Assembly (NCBI RefSeq): GCF_000754815.1 | Contig: NZ_KN150747.1 | Location: forward strand, 1,643,908-1,707,907 | Length of the DNA stretch: 64,000 bases | Reading direction: 5' to 3' | DNA from: Yersinia ruckeri ATCC 29473 | GTDB taxonomy: Bacteria > Pseudomonadota > Gammaproteobacteria > Enterobacterales > Enterobacteriaceae | In this document: in pieces, positions 51,328 to 60,966 of the stretch | Layout of the letters: each line of letters begins with the position of its first letter | Numbering within the stretch: position 1 is the stretch's first letter | The notes under the pieces: model-generated | Database searches by the model: none | What the model was told of the DNA's origin: nothing | What the model saw: the letters and a program-made list of their open reading frames with translations, nothing else | Translations under genes and position numbers: made by a program

Positions 51328-54300
51328 ATGATTCGCAGGTTTAATACCCACTCGTTTCTATCGTTAACTACCGGCTTTGGCACGCATTATCTCCGTGTCT
51401 GGATGCTTTTCAGCCTGTTAATTATGGCGCTGATATGCCTGCCAGCCGCCACGGCTGCGAACTTAAACGGTGATATACCGGTTCGCAGTGAAGTGCAGAA
51501 TCAGCTTGATGCGTTAGCCAAACTGAAAAATCCAACGCCAGCGGATAAATTGGCTCAGCAGGATCTCACCCGTACCCTCGAGTTTCTCGATGCCATTGAT
51601 CGAGTTAAACAAGAAAACAGTCAGTTAAAACAGCAATTGGCGCAAGCACCGAACAAGTTGCGACAGGCAACTGACTCACTGGAAGCGCTGAAGAATAATT
51701 CTGCCGATACGCTGACTCGTGAATCTCTTGCCAATTACTCTTTGCGTCAATTAGAAGCCCGGCTGAATGAAACGCTGGACGACTTACAATCGGCACAAGA
51801 AGACCTCTCGACCTACAATAGCCAGTTAATCTCTCTGCAAACTCAACCAGAGCGAGTGCAGGGTGCCATGTATAGCGCATCGCAACGATTACAGCAGATC
51901 CGTAATCAGCTGAATGGGTTATCTCCTGGTCAGGATGGCTTGCGGCCAGCACAGCAGCAAACCTTGCTGACGGAGCAAGTCCTACTCAACGCACAGCTTG
52001 ATTTACAACGTAGAAATCTGGAAGCCAACACCACGTTGCAGGATTTACTGCAAAAACAACGTGATTACACGACGGCACATATCGATCAGCTTGAACGTTA
52101 TATTCAGATGTTACAGGAAGTTGTCAGCGGTAAGCGGCTAATTCTTTCCGAGAAAACAGCGAAGGAAGCGCAGACACCTGATGATGCTGCGGATATTCAA
52201 AATGATCCACTGGTTAGCCGCGAACTGGCGATTAATCGTGAATTAAGTCAACGATTAATTAATGCCACCAAAGAAGGCAATACGCTGGTTCAGCAAAATA
52301 TCCGGGTAAAAAACTGGCTAGATCGTGCATTACAGGCCGAACGGAATTTAAAAGAACAAATCACCGTATTACGCGGCAGTTTGCTGCTTTCCCGAATTCT
52401 TTACCAACAACAACTGAATTTGCCAGCGAATGGGCTGATCAGCGATATGGGCGTGCGCATTGCCGATTTGCGTCTGGAACAGTTTGAGATTAACCAGCAG
52501 CGGGATCAGTTATTCCAAGGGGATGATTATATTCAGAAGCTGATGGGCAACAGTAAAGAAAAGGTCAGCGCGAATGTTGAAGACGCGCTGGGACAAATTG
52601 TCGATATTCGTCGCGAGTTACTGGATCAACTGAATAAACAATTGGGTAATCAACTGACGTTGGCGATCAATTTACAGATTAATCAGCAGCAATTACTCAG
52701 CGTGAACAGTTCGTTGCAACATACATTAACCCAGCAAATCTTCTGGGTGAGTAGCAATAAGCCAATGAACTGGGTCTGGTTGAAAAGTTTACCTGAAGCC
52801 GTTCACAATGAATTGAGCAACCTTAATTTCAAGTTATCACCTAGTGATCTTTTGGATGGTTTGCTGAAATCGCTGATCTTTATTATTCCACTCTCGCTGG
52901 TGGTTGGGATAATTCGCTGGCGTTATAAAATCATCGATAGCCATTTAGAGCGTCTTACTGATGATGTTGGTCAGTTAAAGCATGATACCCAGATGCATAC
53001 GCCTAGGGCGATTTTACTCACGCTATTAAAAGTCTTACCGGGTGTATTGCTGATTTTGGGCATGGGTTGTTGGTGCTTGAATTCAGAACTGAGTATCAGC
53101 GACTTCCTGTGGAGTTTATCCCTACAATTGGCGCTGTTCTGGCTGATATTCGATTTGACTTATCGTATGTTGTCACCCGGTGGTATTACCGAACGTCATT
53201 TCAACATTTCTGCTGATCGCTGTGCGCATTACCGGCGGCAGATGGTGCGTTTGGGAATGGCGTTGCTGCCGGTCATTTTCTGGTCGGTATTGGGTGAGAA
53301 AAGTCCACTGCGGTTGGTCGACGACGTTATTGGGCAGGTGGTGGTGGTGATTGCTCTGGCGTTGTTGGCGGTGTTTGTTTTCCCATTCTGTCGTGATAGC
53401 TGGCGCGAGAAAAACAGCCACGCTGTGCGGCTAGTGATCGTGACTGCCATCGCGATAACGCCGGTGATTTTAATTGGTTTGATGGGCGCAGGCTATTTCT
53501 ATACCGCATTGCGACTGGCTGGCCGTTGGATTGACAGTATCTACTTGCTATTCCTGTGGAATATTGTTTATTTAACGGCGATTCGTGGCTTGGGCGTTGC
53601 GGCGCGCCGTCTCGCTTATCGTCGTGCTATTGCCCGTCGTCAGAGTTTGGCTAAAGAAGGTGCCGAAGGCAGTGAGCCGGTAGAGGAACCACCACTGGCG
53701 TTGGAACAGATCAACCAGCAGTCATTGCGTTTGACTACCATGGTGTTATTCCTGATTTTTGCCAGCGCTTTCTATTGGATTTGGTCTGACCTGGTAGCGG
53801 TTATTTCCTATCTGGACAGTATTACGCTGTGGCATTACAACAGCACGATCGCCGGTGCCAGTGTGCAGCAGGCGGTGACATTGGGTAATCTGTTGGTTGG
53901 GGTGATGGCTTTGGTGGTGGCCTATGTGATGACCCGCAACTTACCGGGTCTGCTGGAAGTGCTGGTGCTCTCACGCCTACAATTGCGGCAAGGCACCTCC
54001 TACGCCATTACTACCATGCTGACCTATCTGATTACCTCGGTAGGTGCGATTACGGCGCTGAGTTCTCTCGGGGTTTCCTGGGATAAACTTCAGTTTCTTG
54101 TTGCCGCCCTGACGGTTGGTCTGGGCTTTGGTTTGCAGGAAATCTTCGCCAACTTTGTTTCCGGTATCATTATTTTGTTCGAACGCCCCGTGCGTATTGG
54201 CGATACCGTCACCATTGGCACGTTCTCCGGTACCGTTAGCAAAATTCGGATTCGTGCGACGACCATCACCGATTTTGACCGTAAAGAGGTGATTATTCCG

Positions 54301-54726
54301 AACAAGGCATTTGTCACCGAACGCTTAATCAACTGGTCGCTGTCGGATACGATCACGCGCATTCTGATCAAGGTTGGCGTGGCTTACGGCTCGGATCTGG
54401 ATAAGGTCAAAGAGGTCTTGCTGAAGGCAGCCCATGATAACCCGCGGGTGATGTCCGATCCCGAGCCGCAAGTGTTCTTCCTTAATTTTGGGGCCAGCAC
54501 GTTGGACCATGAGTTGCGTTTGTATGTGCGGGAACTGCGCGACCGCAGTTACACGGTGGATGAGTTGAACCGCTCAATCGATAAGCTTTGTCGGGAAAAC
54601 GATATTAATATTGCATTTAACCAGCTTGAGGTCTATTTGCACAAGGCCGATGGCTCAGAAGTGCAGGAAGTCAGTCGTCCGATTAATCCGTCGTCAGATC
54701 ATGGGCGTCAACAACCGGCGGTGTAA
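51328..54726 (+). CDS. mscK: Mechanosensitive channel MscK (KefA)
   Basis: Large MscS-superfamily channel, 1132 residues. A signal sequence (about 1-44) precedes a long helical, Gln/Leu-rich periplasmic domain (about 45-480, coiled-coil-like), then about eleven helices. The C-terminal MscS core has the pore helix and FGLQEIFANFVSGIIILFERPVRIGD, followed by the cytoplasmic cage. It opens on hypo-osmotic shock and is potassium-linked in E. coli. It is followed by a strong terminator. Confidence 0.95.
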   Translation: MIRRFNTHSFLSLTTGFGTHYLRVWMLFSLLIMALICLPAATAANLNGDIPVRSEVQNQLDALAKLKNPTPADKLAQQDLTRTLEFLDAIDRVKQENSQLKQQLAQAPNKLRQATDSLEALKNNSADTLTRESLANYSLRQLEARLNETLDDLQSAQEDLSTYNSQLISLQTQPERVQGAMYSASQRLQQIRNQLNGLSPGQDGLRPAQQQTLLTEQVLLNAQLDLQRRNLEANTTLQDLLQKQRDYTTAHIDQLERYIQMLQEVVSGKRLILSEKTAKEAQTPDDAADIQNDPLVSRELAINRELSQRLINATKEGNTLVQQNIRVKNWLDRALQAERNLKEQITVLRGSLLLSRILYQQQLNLPANGLISDMGVRIADLRLEQFEINQQRDQLFQGDDYIQKLMGNSKEKVSANVEDALGQIVDIRRELLDQLNKQLGNQLTLAINLQINQQQLLSVNSSLQHTLTQQIFWVSSNKPMNWVWLKSLPEAVHNELSNLNFKLSPSDLLDGLLKSLIFIIPLSLVVGIIRWRYKIIDSHLERLTDDVGQLKHDTQMHTPRAILLTLLKVLPGVLLILGMGCWCLNSELSISDFLWSLSLQLALFWLIFDLTYRMLSPGGITERHFNISADRCAHYRRQMVRLGMALLPVIFWSVLGEKSPLRLVDDVIGQVVVVIALALLAVFVFPFCRDSWREKNSHAVRLVIVTAIAITPVILIGLMGAGYFYTALRLAGRWIDSIYLLFLWNIVYLTAIRGLGVAARRLAYRRAIARRQSLAKEGAEGSEPVEEPPLALEQINQQSLRLTTMVLFLIFASAFYWIWSDLVAVISYLDSITLWHYNSTIAGASVQQAVTLGNLLVGVMALVVAYVMTRNLPGLLEVLVLSRLQLRQGTSYAITTMLTYLITSVGAITALSSLGVSWDKLQFLVAALTVGLGFGLQEIFANFVSGIIILFERPVRIGDTVTIGTFSGTVSKIRIRATTITDFDRKEVIIPNKAFVTERLINWSLSDTITRILIKVGVAYGSDLDKVKEVLLKAAHDNPRVMSDPEPQVFFLNFGASTLDHELRLYVRELRDRSYTVDELNRSIDKLCRENDINIAFNQLEVYLHKADGSEVQEVSRPINPSSDHGRQQPAV

Positions 54727-54790
54727 CCGTTGAAGGGCGGCAGATAGTCGCCGTCTTACCGCATGCGGGATAAAAAGATAAACGAATGAG

Positions 54791-54820
54791 GGCGAAACCA
54801 ATGCGGTTTCGTCTTTTTTT
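54791..54820 (+). terminator. Terminator after mscK
   Basis: Nine-pair stem GGCGAAACC / GGTTTCGTC (one wobble) with a five-base loop followed by seven T bases. Confidence 0.92.
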
Positions 54821-54856
54821 GGGCGCGACAGGGTTGGAAACCGCCAAGTCGGAAAA

Positions 54857-55012
54857 TTATTCCTGACGACGATGAATCAGCTTTTGCTGATAGTCACGTT
54901 TAACAATTTCCAGTGCCGCCAACGCTGTTTCCGGCGCTATCTCGTTGCACTCCAGCAGATAGATTAAATCTACCGCCAGTTGCAGTTCTGGTGGGGCGTG
55001 TTCGACTGACAT
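54857..55012 (-). CDS. ybaM: Small protein YbaM (DUF2496)
   Basis: 51-residue protein resembling E. coli YbaM ([45 protein letters not shown]). Function unknown. I chose Met at 55012 because the E. coli protein begins at the same point; the frame stays open to 55054. It sits between mscK and priC as in E. coli and is probably cotranscribed with, or just downstream of, priC on the minus strand. Confidence 0.85.
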   Translation of the reverse strand: MSVEHAPPELQLAVDLIYLLECNEIAPETALAALEIVKRDYQQKLIHRRQE

Positions 55013-55255
55013 ATGGGCCAACATTTGGGTTTCAGTTTGAGTTAAGTATTTCAATATGGCATCGACGAAGTGTGTGTCGTGCTTTTCCGCGACAGAGTAT
55101 GGATTGCCAGCAAATCGGGTAAACCCAGCGGCACATTATCCTGAATGACGAGAGTGACTGGGCTTGGCGCTATCGCCGCTCAAACGCTCAGGTTATTTAT
55201 ATGGTGAATCAATCCGGGTTATCTGTCAGTAAATTCGAATACCATTATAGATAAT

Positions 55256-55281
55256 AACTGATGATTACGTAATCATCAGTT
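55256..55281. repeat. 26-base perfect palindrome downstream of priC
   Basis: Half site AACTGATGATTAC joined directly to its reverse complement, with no loop and no mismatch, 20 bases beyond the priC stop. It may be a transcription-stop hairpin or a protein-binding site. The rest of 55013-55300 shows no gene. Confidence 0.7.
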
Positions 55282-55300
55282 GTGCAAATGTGACTAGCCT

Positions 55301-55837
55301 TCAAAAACCGTTTTCTTTTCGTTCAATACTACGTTCGATACGTAGTAACGCCTGACGGCAACGCATTAAGCGGCCTTCCAACGCCGCCAACTCTTGTTGT
55401 ATCCGTTGCTGATCGACCAGTCGGGTCTGCTGCCCTAACTGGCTTTCACGATCCTGAATCATGGCGATGATGCGCCGCTCATAATCCTGATGTTCAGCCA
55501 GTTTATGATACGGATCTTGGCTAACCATGCGCGGTTTAGGCTGCGCTTTACGCAGCGTCTGGGTTGCCAACTCTCGCTGTAAGGCGGAAATTTGCGCGAC
55601 CAGTTTTTCCGCTAAAAAAGCGACTTGTTCGGATCGTTGTTCGGCGACAACTTGTTTCAACTGCGCGAGGTTCTTGCGCACTTCCTGCAGATAATCCCGT
55701 AAACGGGTGCCGTGGTTGCTGAACAACAGTTGATCGAATCGTGCCTGTGTCGTTGGCGTGTGAGCCTGAGGGGCAATGTCTGCCGACAGCGCTTCTACCT
55801 GATTTTCAAGCACCTGTAATAATTTTTCTGTGCTCAT
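55301..55837 (-). CDS. priC: Primosomal replication protein PriC
   Basis: PriC (primosomal N''), 178 residues, mostly helical with many Gln, Arg and Leu (LLQVLENQVEALSADIA... RLMRCRQALLRIERSIERKENGF). It loads DnaB for replication restart at collapsed forks in E. coli. Start MSTEKLLQ at 55837 with AGGAGA upstream; the in-frame codons to 55894 are not needed. Divergent from ybaN as in E. coli. Confidence 0.93.
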   Translation of the reverse strand: MSTEKLLQVLENQVEALSADIAPQAHTPTTQARFDQLLFSNHGTRLRDYLQEVRKNLAQLKQVVAEQRSEQVAFLAEKLVAQISALQRELATQTLRKAQPKPRMVSQDPYHKLAEHQDYERRIIAMIQDRESQLGQQTRLVDQQRIQQELAALEGRLMRCRQALLRIERSIERKENGF

Positions 55838-56014
55838 GGCATATTCTCCTGATGGCTCTGAGGCTAGCTTGCCTTTGAACCCCGCAGGAAACAAGGGATA
55901 AGACTCTGGGGGGATAAATTGATCGATTAATCACGCTGTAGGTGAATCGAGTTAATGATAAAGTAATGATTAGCATTCAAGGCACATAATCGTGGCATCA
56001 AATCAAGGGATCTT

Positions 56015-56395
56015 ATGTCTGGTTGGCTATTAATCATTTTAGGATGGATCGCTGTGGTGCTCGCCACGCTGGGTGTCGTACTGCCGTTGCTGCCAACTAC
56101 GCCATTCTTGCTATTAGCCACTTGGTGCTTTGCCCGCTCTTCACCACGTTTTCATCAATGGTTACTCTATCGCTCATGGTTTGGCAGCTATATTCGTAGC
56201 TGGCAACAGCATCGGGCATTACCGCCGGGTACCAAATGGAAGGCAGTATTGGTGACTGTTTTCACTTTTGCCGTCTCGCTCTGGCTGGTAAAAATTTGGT
56301 GGGTAAGGGTACTGTTAGTGACGATGCTGATCGTTTTATTAATATTCATGCTGAGAATGCCAGTTATTGACTTATCGCAACAAAAACGGCGCTGA
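56015..56395 (+). CDS. ybaN: Inner-membrane protein YbaN (DUF454)
   Basis: Small membrane protein, 126 residues, with an N-terminal hairpin of two helices (about 4-40), a short polar stretch with the motif CFARSSPRFHQWLLYRSWFG, and a helix near the C-terminus (about 85-112). Function is unknown. It lies between priC and apt as in E. coli. ATG at 56015 follows AAGGGATC. Confidence 0.9.
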   Translation: MSGWLLIILGWIAVVLATLGVVLPLLPTTPFLLLATWCFARSSPRFHQWLLYRSWFGSYIRSWQQHRALPPGTKWKAVLVTVFTFAVSLWLVKIWWVRVLLVTMLIVLLIFMLRMPVIDLSQQKRR

Positions 56396-56579
56396 TCGTC
56401 GGGCACCAGTTGCATTTTATCCACAGTTTGAATAGATTTGAGCGTTTTCGTACGCGGATTGCCTCGTTGGCTCTTTTCAGAGCGTTAAAAAGGGGTGGGA
56501 TGTATTTTTCCCGGCGGTGTTTGATTGGCATCGGGTGGCCGCGTTTCAGTATGAACAGTAGTTTTATCAGGCACAAATT

Positions 56580-57143
56580 ATGACCGCTACCGCACCTAAT
56601 ACAGCACAGCAGCTCCAGTATATTAAAGACAGCATTCAAACCATTCCTGACTACCCAAAACCAGGGATACTGTTCCGTGATGTTACCAGTCTGTTGGACA
56701 ACCCTTTGGCCTATGCCTCCAGCATTGAAATGTTGGTTGAGCGTTATTTGAACGCTGGCGTTACTAAAGTTGTTGGTACCGAAGCCCGTGGCTTCTTGTT
56801 TGGAGCACCGGTTGCGCTGGCACTGGGCGTCGGTTTTGTGCCGGTTCGCAAACCGGGCAAACTGCCACGCGAAACCATCAGTGAAAGCTATGAATTAGAA
56901 TACGGCACCGATGCGCTGGAAATACACACCGACAGCATTAAGAAGGGTGATAAAGTTCTGGTCATTGACGATTTACTGGCTACCGGCGGCACGATTGAAG
57001 CAACGGCGACGCTGATTCAACGTCTAGGGGGAGAAGTGGTTGCTGCGGCATTCATTATCAACCTGCCGGAACTGGGTGGTGAAAAACGTCTGACTGAACA
57101 AGGCATTGAGTGTTACAGCCTGGTGTCTTTCGACGGACATTAA
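56580..57143 (+). CDS. apt: Adenine phosphoribosyltransferase Apt
   Basis: Purine salvage enzyme making AMP from adenine and PRPP, 187 residues. The PRPP-binding motif is [13 protein letters not shown] (about 121-133). [11 protein letters not shown] and the flexible loop [20 protein letters not shown] are typical of the Apt family. It is followed by a terminator and then by the tct cluster instead of dnaX as in E. coli. Confidence 0.96.
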   Translation: MTATAPNTAQQLQYIKDSIQTIPDYPKPGILFRDVTSLLDNPLAYASSIEMLVERYLNAGVTKVVGTEARGFLFGAPVALALGVGFVPVRKPGKLPRETISESYELEYGTDALEIHTDSIKKGDKVLVIDDLLATGGTIEATATLIQRLGGEVVAAAFIINLPELGGEKRLTEQGIECYSLVSFDGH

Positions 57144-57161
57144 TTCCCATTCGAAAAAGTG

Positions 57162-57194
57162 CGGCCTCGCCGATATAGGTAGAGGCCGTTTTTT
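57162..57194 (+). terminator. Terminator after apt
   Basis: Stem CGGCCTC / GAGGCCG followed by six T bases, about 20 bases after the apt stop. It also lies just beyond the end of convergent tctA. Confidence 0.92.
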
Positions 57195-57212
57195 GTTATC
57201 AATCTGTGGTTA

Positions 57213-58727
57213 TCACTCCACTCGAGTTAGTGTGTTCTGCCGATGTTTGCGCCAGCGCTTCAGTAGCAGAGGCAACAACAGCACGGCGACAGCCAAACCC
57301 AACAAGGTTTGTGCAATAGCGCCACTCCACAAAATACCGAAATCCCCATTACTGATCGACAGTGCGCGACGTAAATTCTGCTCGAGCATTTCTCCCAGCA
57401 CAAACCCCAGAATCAGTGGCGACATCGGGAAGTTCATTTTTCTCAGTAGATAGCCAAAGATTCCCAGCCCCACCATCAGTACCAGATCGAAGGTAGTACT
57501 GTGGACCGCATAGACGCCAACCGCTGACACTGCGGCGATTGCGGGTACCAGGAACCATAGGGGGATCGTGAGCATGCGGGTGAAAAAACCGACCAGAGGC
57601 AGGTTCATCAACAGCAACATTACGTTAGCAATCAACAGTGAGGCAATCAGCCCCCAGACAATATCTGGTTGTTCGGTGAACATCGCAGGGCCGGGCGTGA
57701 TGTTATACAGTGTCAGTGCGCCCATCATGACTGCCGTGGTGCCTGAACCAGGAACGCCCAGTGTCAGCATCGGAATAAATGAGCCGCAGGCAGAGGCATT
57801 GTTAGCTGCTTCGGGTGCTGCTACACCGCGAATATCGCCTTTACCGAAGCTGTCGCTATTCCCACTGATTTTTTTCTCCGTCATGTAAGTCAGTGCGCTG
57901 GCGATGGTGGCTCCGGCACCGGGTAAAATTCCGACGAAGAAACCAATCACAGAGGAACGCAGCGTTGGCCCAACACACTCTGCTGCTTCTTTGCGATTAA
58001 ACAACAATCGTCCGGTTTTCCTCACCAGTTTTTGTCCCGAGCTGGTACTTTCCAGCATCAGCAGGATCTCGCTGACGGAGAACAGCCCAATCACGACCAC
58101 AATAAACTGGATACCGTCAGAAAGATGGACACTGTCAAAAGTGAATCGATAAACCCCGGTGTTGGCATCGACTCCCACGGTTGCCAGACCCAAACCAATT
58201 AATGCTGCCAGTAATGATTTCAGCGGGTTTTGGCTCATCATGCTGCCAAGACAGGCGATGGCGAAAACCATTAAGGCAAAATATTCTGCCGGTCCAAAGG
58301 ATAATGACCATTGAGCCAATAGCGGTGCAAATAGAATGATTCCACCGATAGCGATTAATGAACCTACAAAAGAACTAACCGCCGAAATAGACAGCGCAAC
58401 CCCGGCACGCCCTTGTTGAGCCATGGGATAACCATCAAGTGCGGTCATAATCGCAGCGGCATCACCAGGAACGTTGAGCAATATTGACGAGATGCGCCCG
58501 CCGTACTCGCAGCCAATGTAGACTGTTGCCAATAATATCAGTGCCGATTCAGCGGGCAGTTTTAAGGCGAAAGCCAGCGGCAGCAAGATGGCGACACCGT
58601 TGATTGGCCCCAGTCCGGGTAGCAAACCAACAATGGTGCCAATAAAGCAGCCAATCAAGGCAATCATCAGGTTTTGCGGCACTAGTGCCACTTCAAACCC
58701 TTGAGATAAATACATCCAGGTTTCCAT
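57213..58727 (-). CDS. tctA: Tripartite tricarboxylate transporter large membrane subunit TctA
   Basis: Large membrane component of the citrate/tricarboxylate TTT transporter, 504 residues from the chosen start, about 12 helices. The conserved GLLPGLGPINGVAILLPLAFAL and GILPGAGATIASAL repeats are typical of the TctA family. The tctB gene precedes it by a few bases. ATG at 58727 is preferred to 58730: the AGG element is then five rather than two bases away, and Salmonella TctA aligns there. Confidence 0.94.
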   Translation of the reverse strand: METWMYLSQGFEVALVPQNLMIALIGCFIGTIVGLLPGLGPINGVAILLPLAFALKLPAESALILLATVYIGCEYGGRISSILLNVPGDAAAIMTALDGYPMAQQGRAGVALSISAVSSFVGSLIAIGGIILFAPLLAQWSLSFGPAEYFALMVFAIACLGSMMSQNPLKSLLAALIGLGLATVGVDANTGVYRFTFDSVHLSDGIQFIVVVIGLFSVSEILLMLESTSSGQKLVRKTGRLLFNRKEAAECVGPTLRSSVIGFFVGILPGAGATIASALTYMTEKKISGNSDSFGKGDIRGVAAPEAANNASACGSFIPMLTLGVPGSGTTAVMMGALTLYNITPGPAMFTEQPDIVWGLIASLLIANVMLLLMNLPLVGFFTRMLTIPLWFLVPAIAAVSAVGVYAVHSTTFDLVLMVGLGIFGYLLRKMNFPMSPLILGFVLGEMLEQNLRRALSISNGDFGILWSGAIAQTLLGLAVAVLLLPLLLKRWRKHRQNTLTRVE

Positions 58728-58737
58728 CATTGCCTCG

Positions 58738-59169
58738 TTAGTTCAGCCATACGCCGAGCGGTAGGGTGACATCCAGTAAATAATCGAAGGCGTAGAATAG
58801 CGAAACGCCGATGGTGACTGCTGACAGCAGCGCCTGAATCAAACTGGCTTGAAATAACCGTGCGATACTGAAGGTGAGTAACGCGGTAGCCAGTGGAAAT
58901 CCAAGCCATTCGAAACTCCAGGCATAGAGCACTAGCGTGATGATCATAACCAGCAGGCGCTGTAATACCTTGCCAGGTGACCACAACACCACGTCGGGTT
59001 TACGTAACAGCAGTAATACCGCGCACAGCGCCATCAGCGCCAAAATGGTGATAGGGAAAGGCCTTGGCCCCAGCGGTTCGTAGCTGTACTCGCTTTGAAT
59101 TCCCCAACCGATAAACAATCCACTGACACATAAAAGAATCCAGATACCGGCGAAAATGCGGTCGCTCAT
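58738..59169 (-). CDS. tctB: Tripartite tricarboxylate transporter small membrane subunit TctB
   Basis: Four-helix small subunit, 143 residues (IFAGIWILLCVSGLFIGWGIQ, then FPLATALLTFSIARLF). It pairs with TctA in the inner membrane and with the TctC binding protein. It lies between tctC and tctA with short gaps (15 and 7-10 bases), an operon tctCBA. Confidence 0.92.
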   Translation of the reverse strand: MSDRIFAGIWILLCVSGLFIGWGIQSEYSYEPLGPRPFPITILALMALCAVLLLLRKPDVVLWSPGKVLQRLLVMIITLVLYAWSFEWLGFPLATALLTFSIARLFQASLIQALLSAVTIGVSLFYAFDYLLDVTLPLGVWLN

Positions 59170-59184
59170 GTTCTTTCCCCTTAA

Positions 59185-60165
59185 TTACTTGGCTAGGCCG
59201 AAGGTTTTAGCCTGCTCACGATACAGCTCAACCTGCTGCTTGACGTAAGTATCCAGCGCTTGACCCGTCATGTTGAATTCGAACAATCCGCGCATATCGC
59301 GTTGTTTTTTAAATTCTTCGGTTTTCATCAGGGTGTTAAAGGTATCCACCCACCATTGATATTCTTCATCGCTGACTTTTGGTCCAACATAGAAACCACG
59401 AATGATCGGCCAGACCAAATTGAAACCCTGTTCTTTGGCGGTAGGAATATCGGCTAATTGACCCGGCAGGCGTTGTTCGGCATAGACCGCCAGCACCCGC
59501 AGTTTATCGCCGCTTAAATAAGGCACCATCTCGCTTAAATCACCTGAAACGGCCTGAATGTGGTTACCCAGCAGTGCTGTTACCGGTTCGCCGCCGCCCT
59601 CAAAGGCGACATAGCGCATTTTGTGTGGGTCCACGCCCACTTCGCGCGCCAGCAGCGCGGTTTTCATCCAGTCTTGGCTCCCAATAGAGGCACCAGCACC
59701 AAATACCACGCTATTTGGATCTTTTTTAAATGCATCCATAAGATCTTTCAGGGTTTTGTACGGAGAATCACTGCGTACGGCGATCATGCCGTAGTCAGTT
59801 CCGATCGCGGCCAACCACTTCACATCATTGGCGTTGTAACGACCAAATTTGCCCTGTGACAGATTAAGTAGCGAACCGCCAGAAAAGGCGACAACGGTGC
59901 CGAATTCGGCTGGACGTTGTGCCACGATGGCGTTATAGGCCACGGCACCGACGCCACCGGGCATGTAAGTCACCCGCATTGGGCGATCAATGGCTTTGGT
60001 TTCTTGTAGTGAAACCTGAATGAGTTTGCAGGTAAGGTCAAAACCACCACCGGGTTTGGCGGGTGCGATACATTCGGTGCGTTTTGGTGGATCCATCGCC
60101 AGCACGTTTTGCGCGGCAAAAATCAGAACAGAAGTGGTGAAAGCACGGATAATTATATTTTTCAT
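59185..60165 (-). CDS. tctC: Tricarboxylate-binding protein TctC
   Basis: Periplasmic TctC/Bug-family binding protein, 326 residues. The signal peptide ends in VLA. The first mature strand is TECIAPAKPGGGFDLTCKL, a Bug-type ligand loop, and TYMPGGVGAVAYNAIVAQ follows. It delivers citrate or a related acid to TctAB by family knowledge. First gene of the minus-strand operon and divergent from the two-component genes tctDE, which are its likely regulators. Confidence 0.94.
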   Translation of the reverse strand: MKNIIIRAFTTSVLIFAAQNVLAMDPPKRTECIAPAKPGGGFDLTCKLIQVSLQETKAIDRPMRVTYMPGGVGAVAYNAIVAQRPAEFGTVVAFSGGSLLNLSQGKFGRYNANDVKWLAAIGTDYGMIAVRSDSPYKTLKDLMDAFKKDPNSVVFGAGASIGSQDWMKTALLAREVGVDPHKMRYVAFEGGGEPVTALLGNHIQAVSGDLSEMVPYLSGDKLRVLAVYAEQRLPGQLADIPTAKEQGFNLVWPIIRGFYVGPKVSDEEYQWWVDTFNTLMKTEEFKKQRDMRGLFEFNMTGQALDTYVKQQVELYREQAKTFGLAK

Positions 60166-60291
60166 GTCGTTCCCCAGATTATTTTATTACAAACTGTGAG
60201 CTTTCCCGCGATTGCGAGGTTACTAAATTGTTAAAGCAATAACCTTTCAGTTACCTTTCAATGGACAGGAAAAAGTACAGGATGTGACATT

Positions 60292-60966
60292 ATGCGTATC
60301 TTGTTGGTGGAAGATCACCCTGAATTATCTCACTGGTTGCAGAAGGCATTGACTCATGTGGGCTTTGCTGTGGATGTGGCGAACGATGGCATTGAGGCGG
60401 ATCATTTACTGCAACACGAAAAATATGCCTTGGTGGTGCTGGATGTGGCCTTGCCACGATTAAATGGATTAGAACTGTTAGCGCGCTTACGTAAACGCGG
60501 TCAAACTCTGCCCGTATTGTTACTCACGGCTCGCACGGATGTCGCTGATCGAGTGAAAGGGCTGAATTCCGGTGCCGATGACTATCTGACCAAACCTTTT
60601 GAGCTCGACGAACTGGAAGCTCGTATCCGCGCTTTACTACGTCGAAGTGTAGGCGTGACGCAGCAGGCGTTGCAGTTTGGCTCACTGACTTATCACGACG
60701 AAGGTTATTTCTTGTTGGATAACAAACCATTGGCACTCACGCCTCGAGAGTCGGCGGTCTTGACGACCTTAATGCATCGTCGTGGCCGACCTGTGGCGAA
60801 ACAGCAGCTTTTTGAACAGATTTTCACTTTGTCGGATGAGGCCAACCCCGAAAGCATCGAGTTATACGTACACCGGGTTCGCAAAAAACTCCAGGGCACT
60901 GATGTCGCCATTATCACGCTGCGTGGCTTGGGTTATAGTCTGGAATGCAACCATGTCCAAGGCTAG
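60292..60966 (+). CDS. tctD: Response regulator TctD
   Basis: OmpR/PhoB-type response regulator, 224 residues. The receiver domain has Asp51 (LVVLDVALPRLNG) and the Lys of DYLTKPF. The C-terminal winged helix ends in ESIELYVHRVRKKLQ and ITLRGLGYSLE. In Salmonella it controls tctCBA. Divergent from tctC over 126 bases and overlapping tctE by 14 bases. Confidence 0.95.
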   Translation: MRILLVEDHPELSHWLQKALTHVGFAVDVANDGIEADHLLQHEKYALVVLDVALPRLNGLELLARLRKRGQTLPVLLLTARTDVADRVKGLNSGADDYLTKPFELDELEARIRALLRRSVGVTQQALQFGSLTYHDEGYFLLDNKPLALTPRESAVLTTLMHRRGRPVAKQQLFEQIFTLSDEANPESIELYVHRVRKKLQGTDVAIITLRGLGYSLECNHVQG

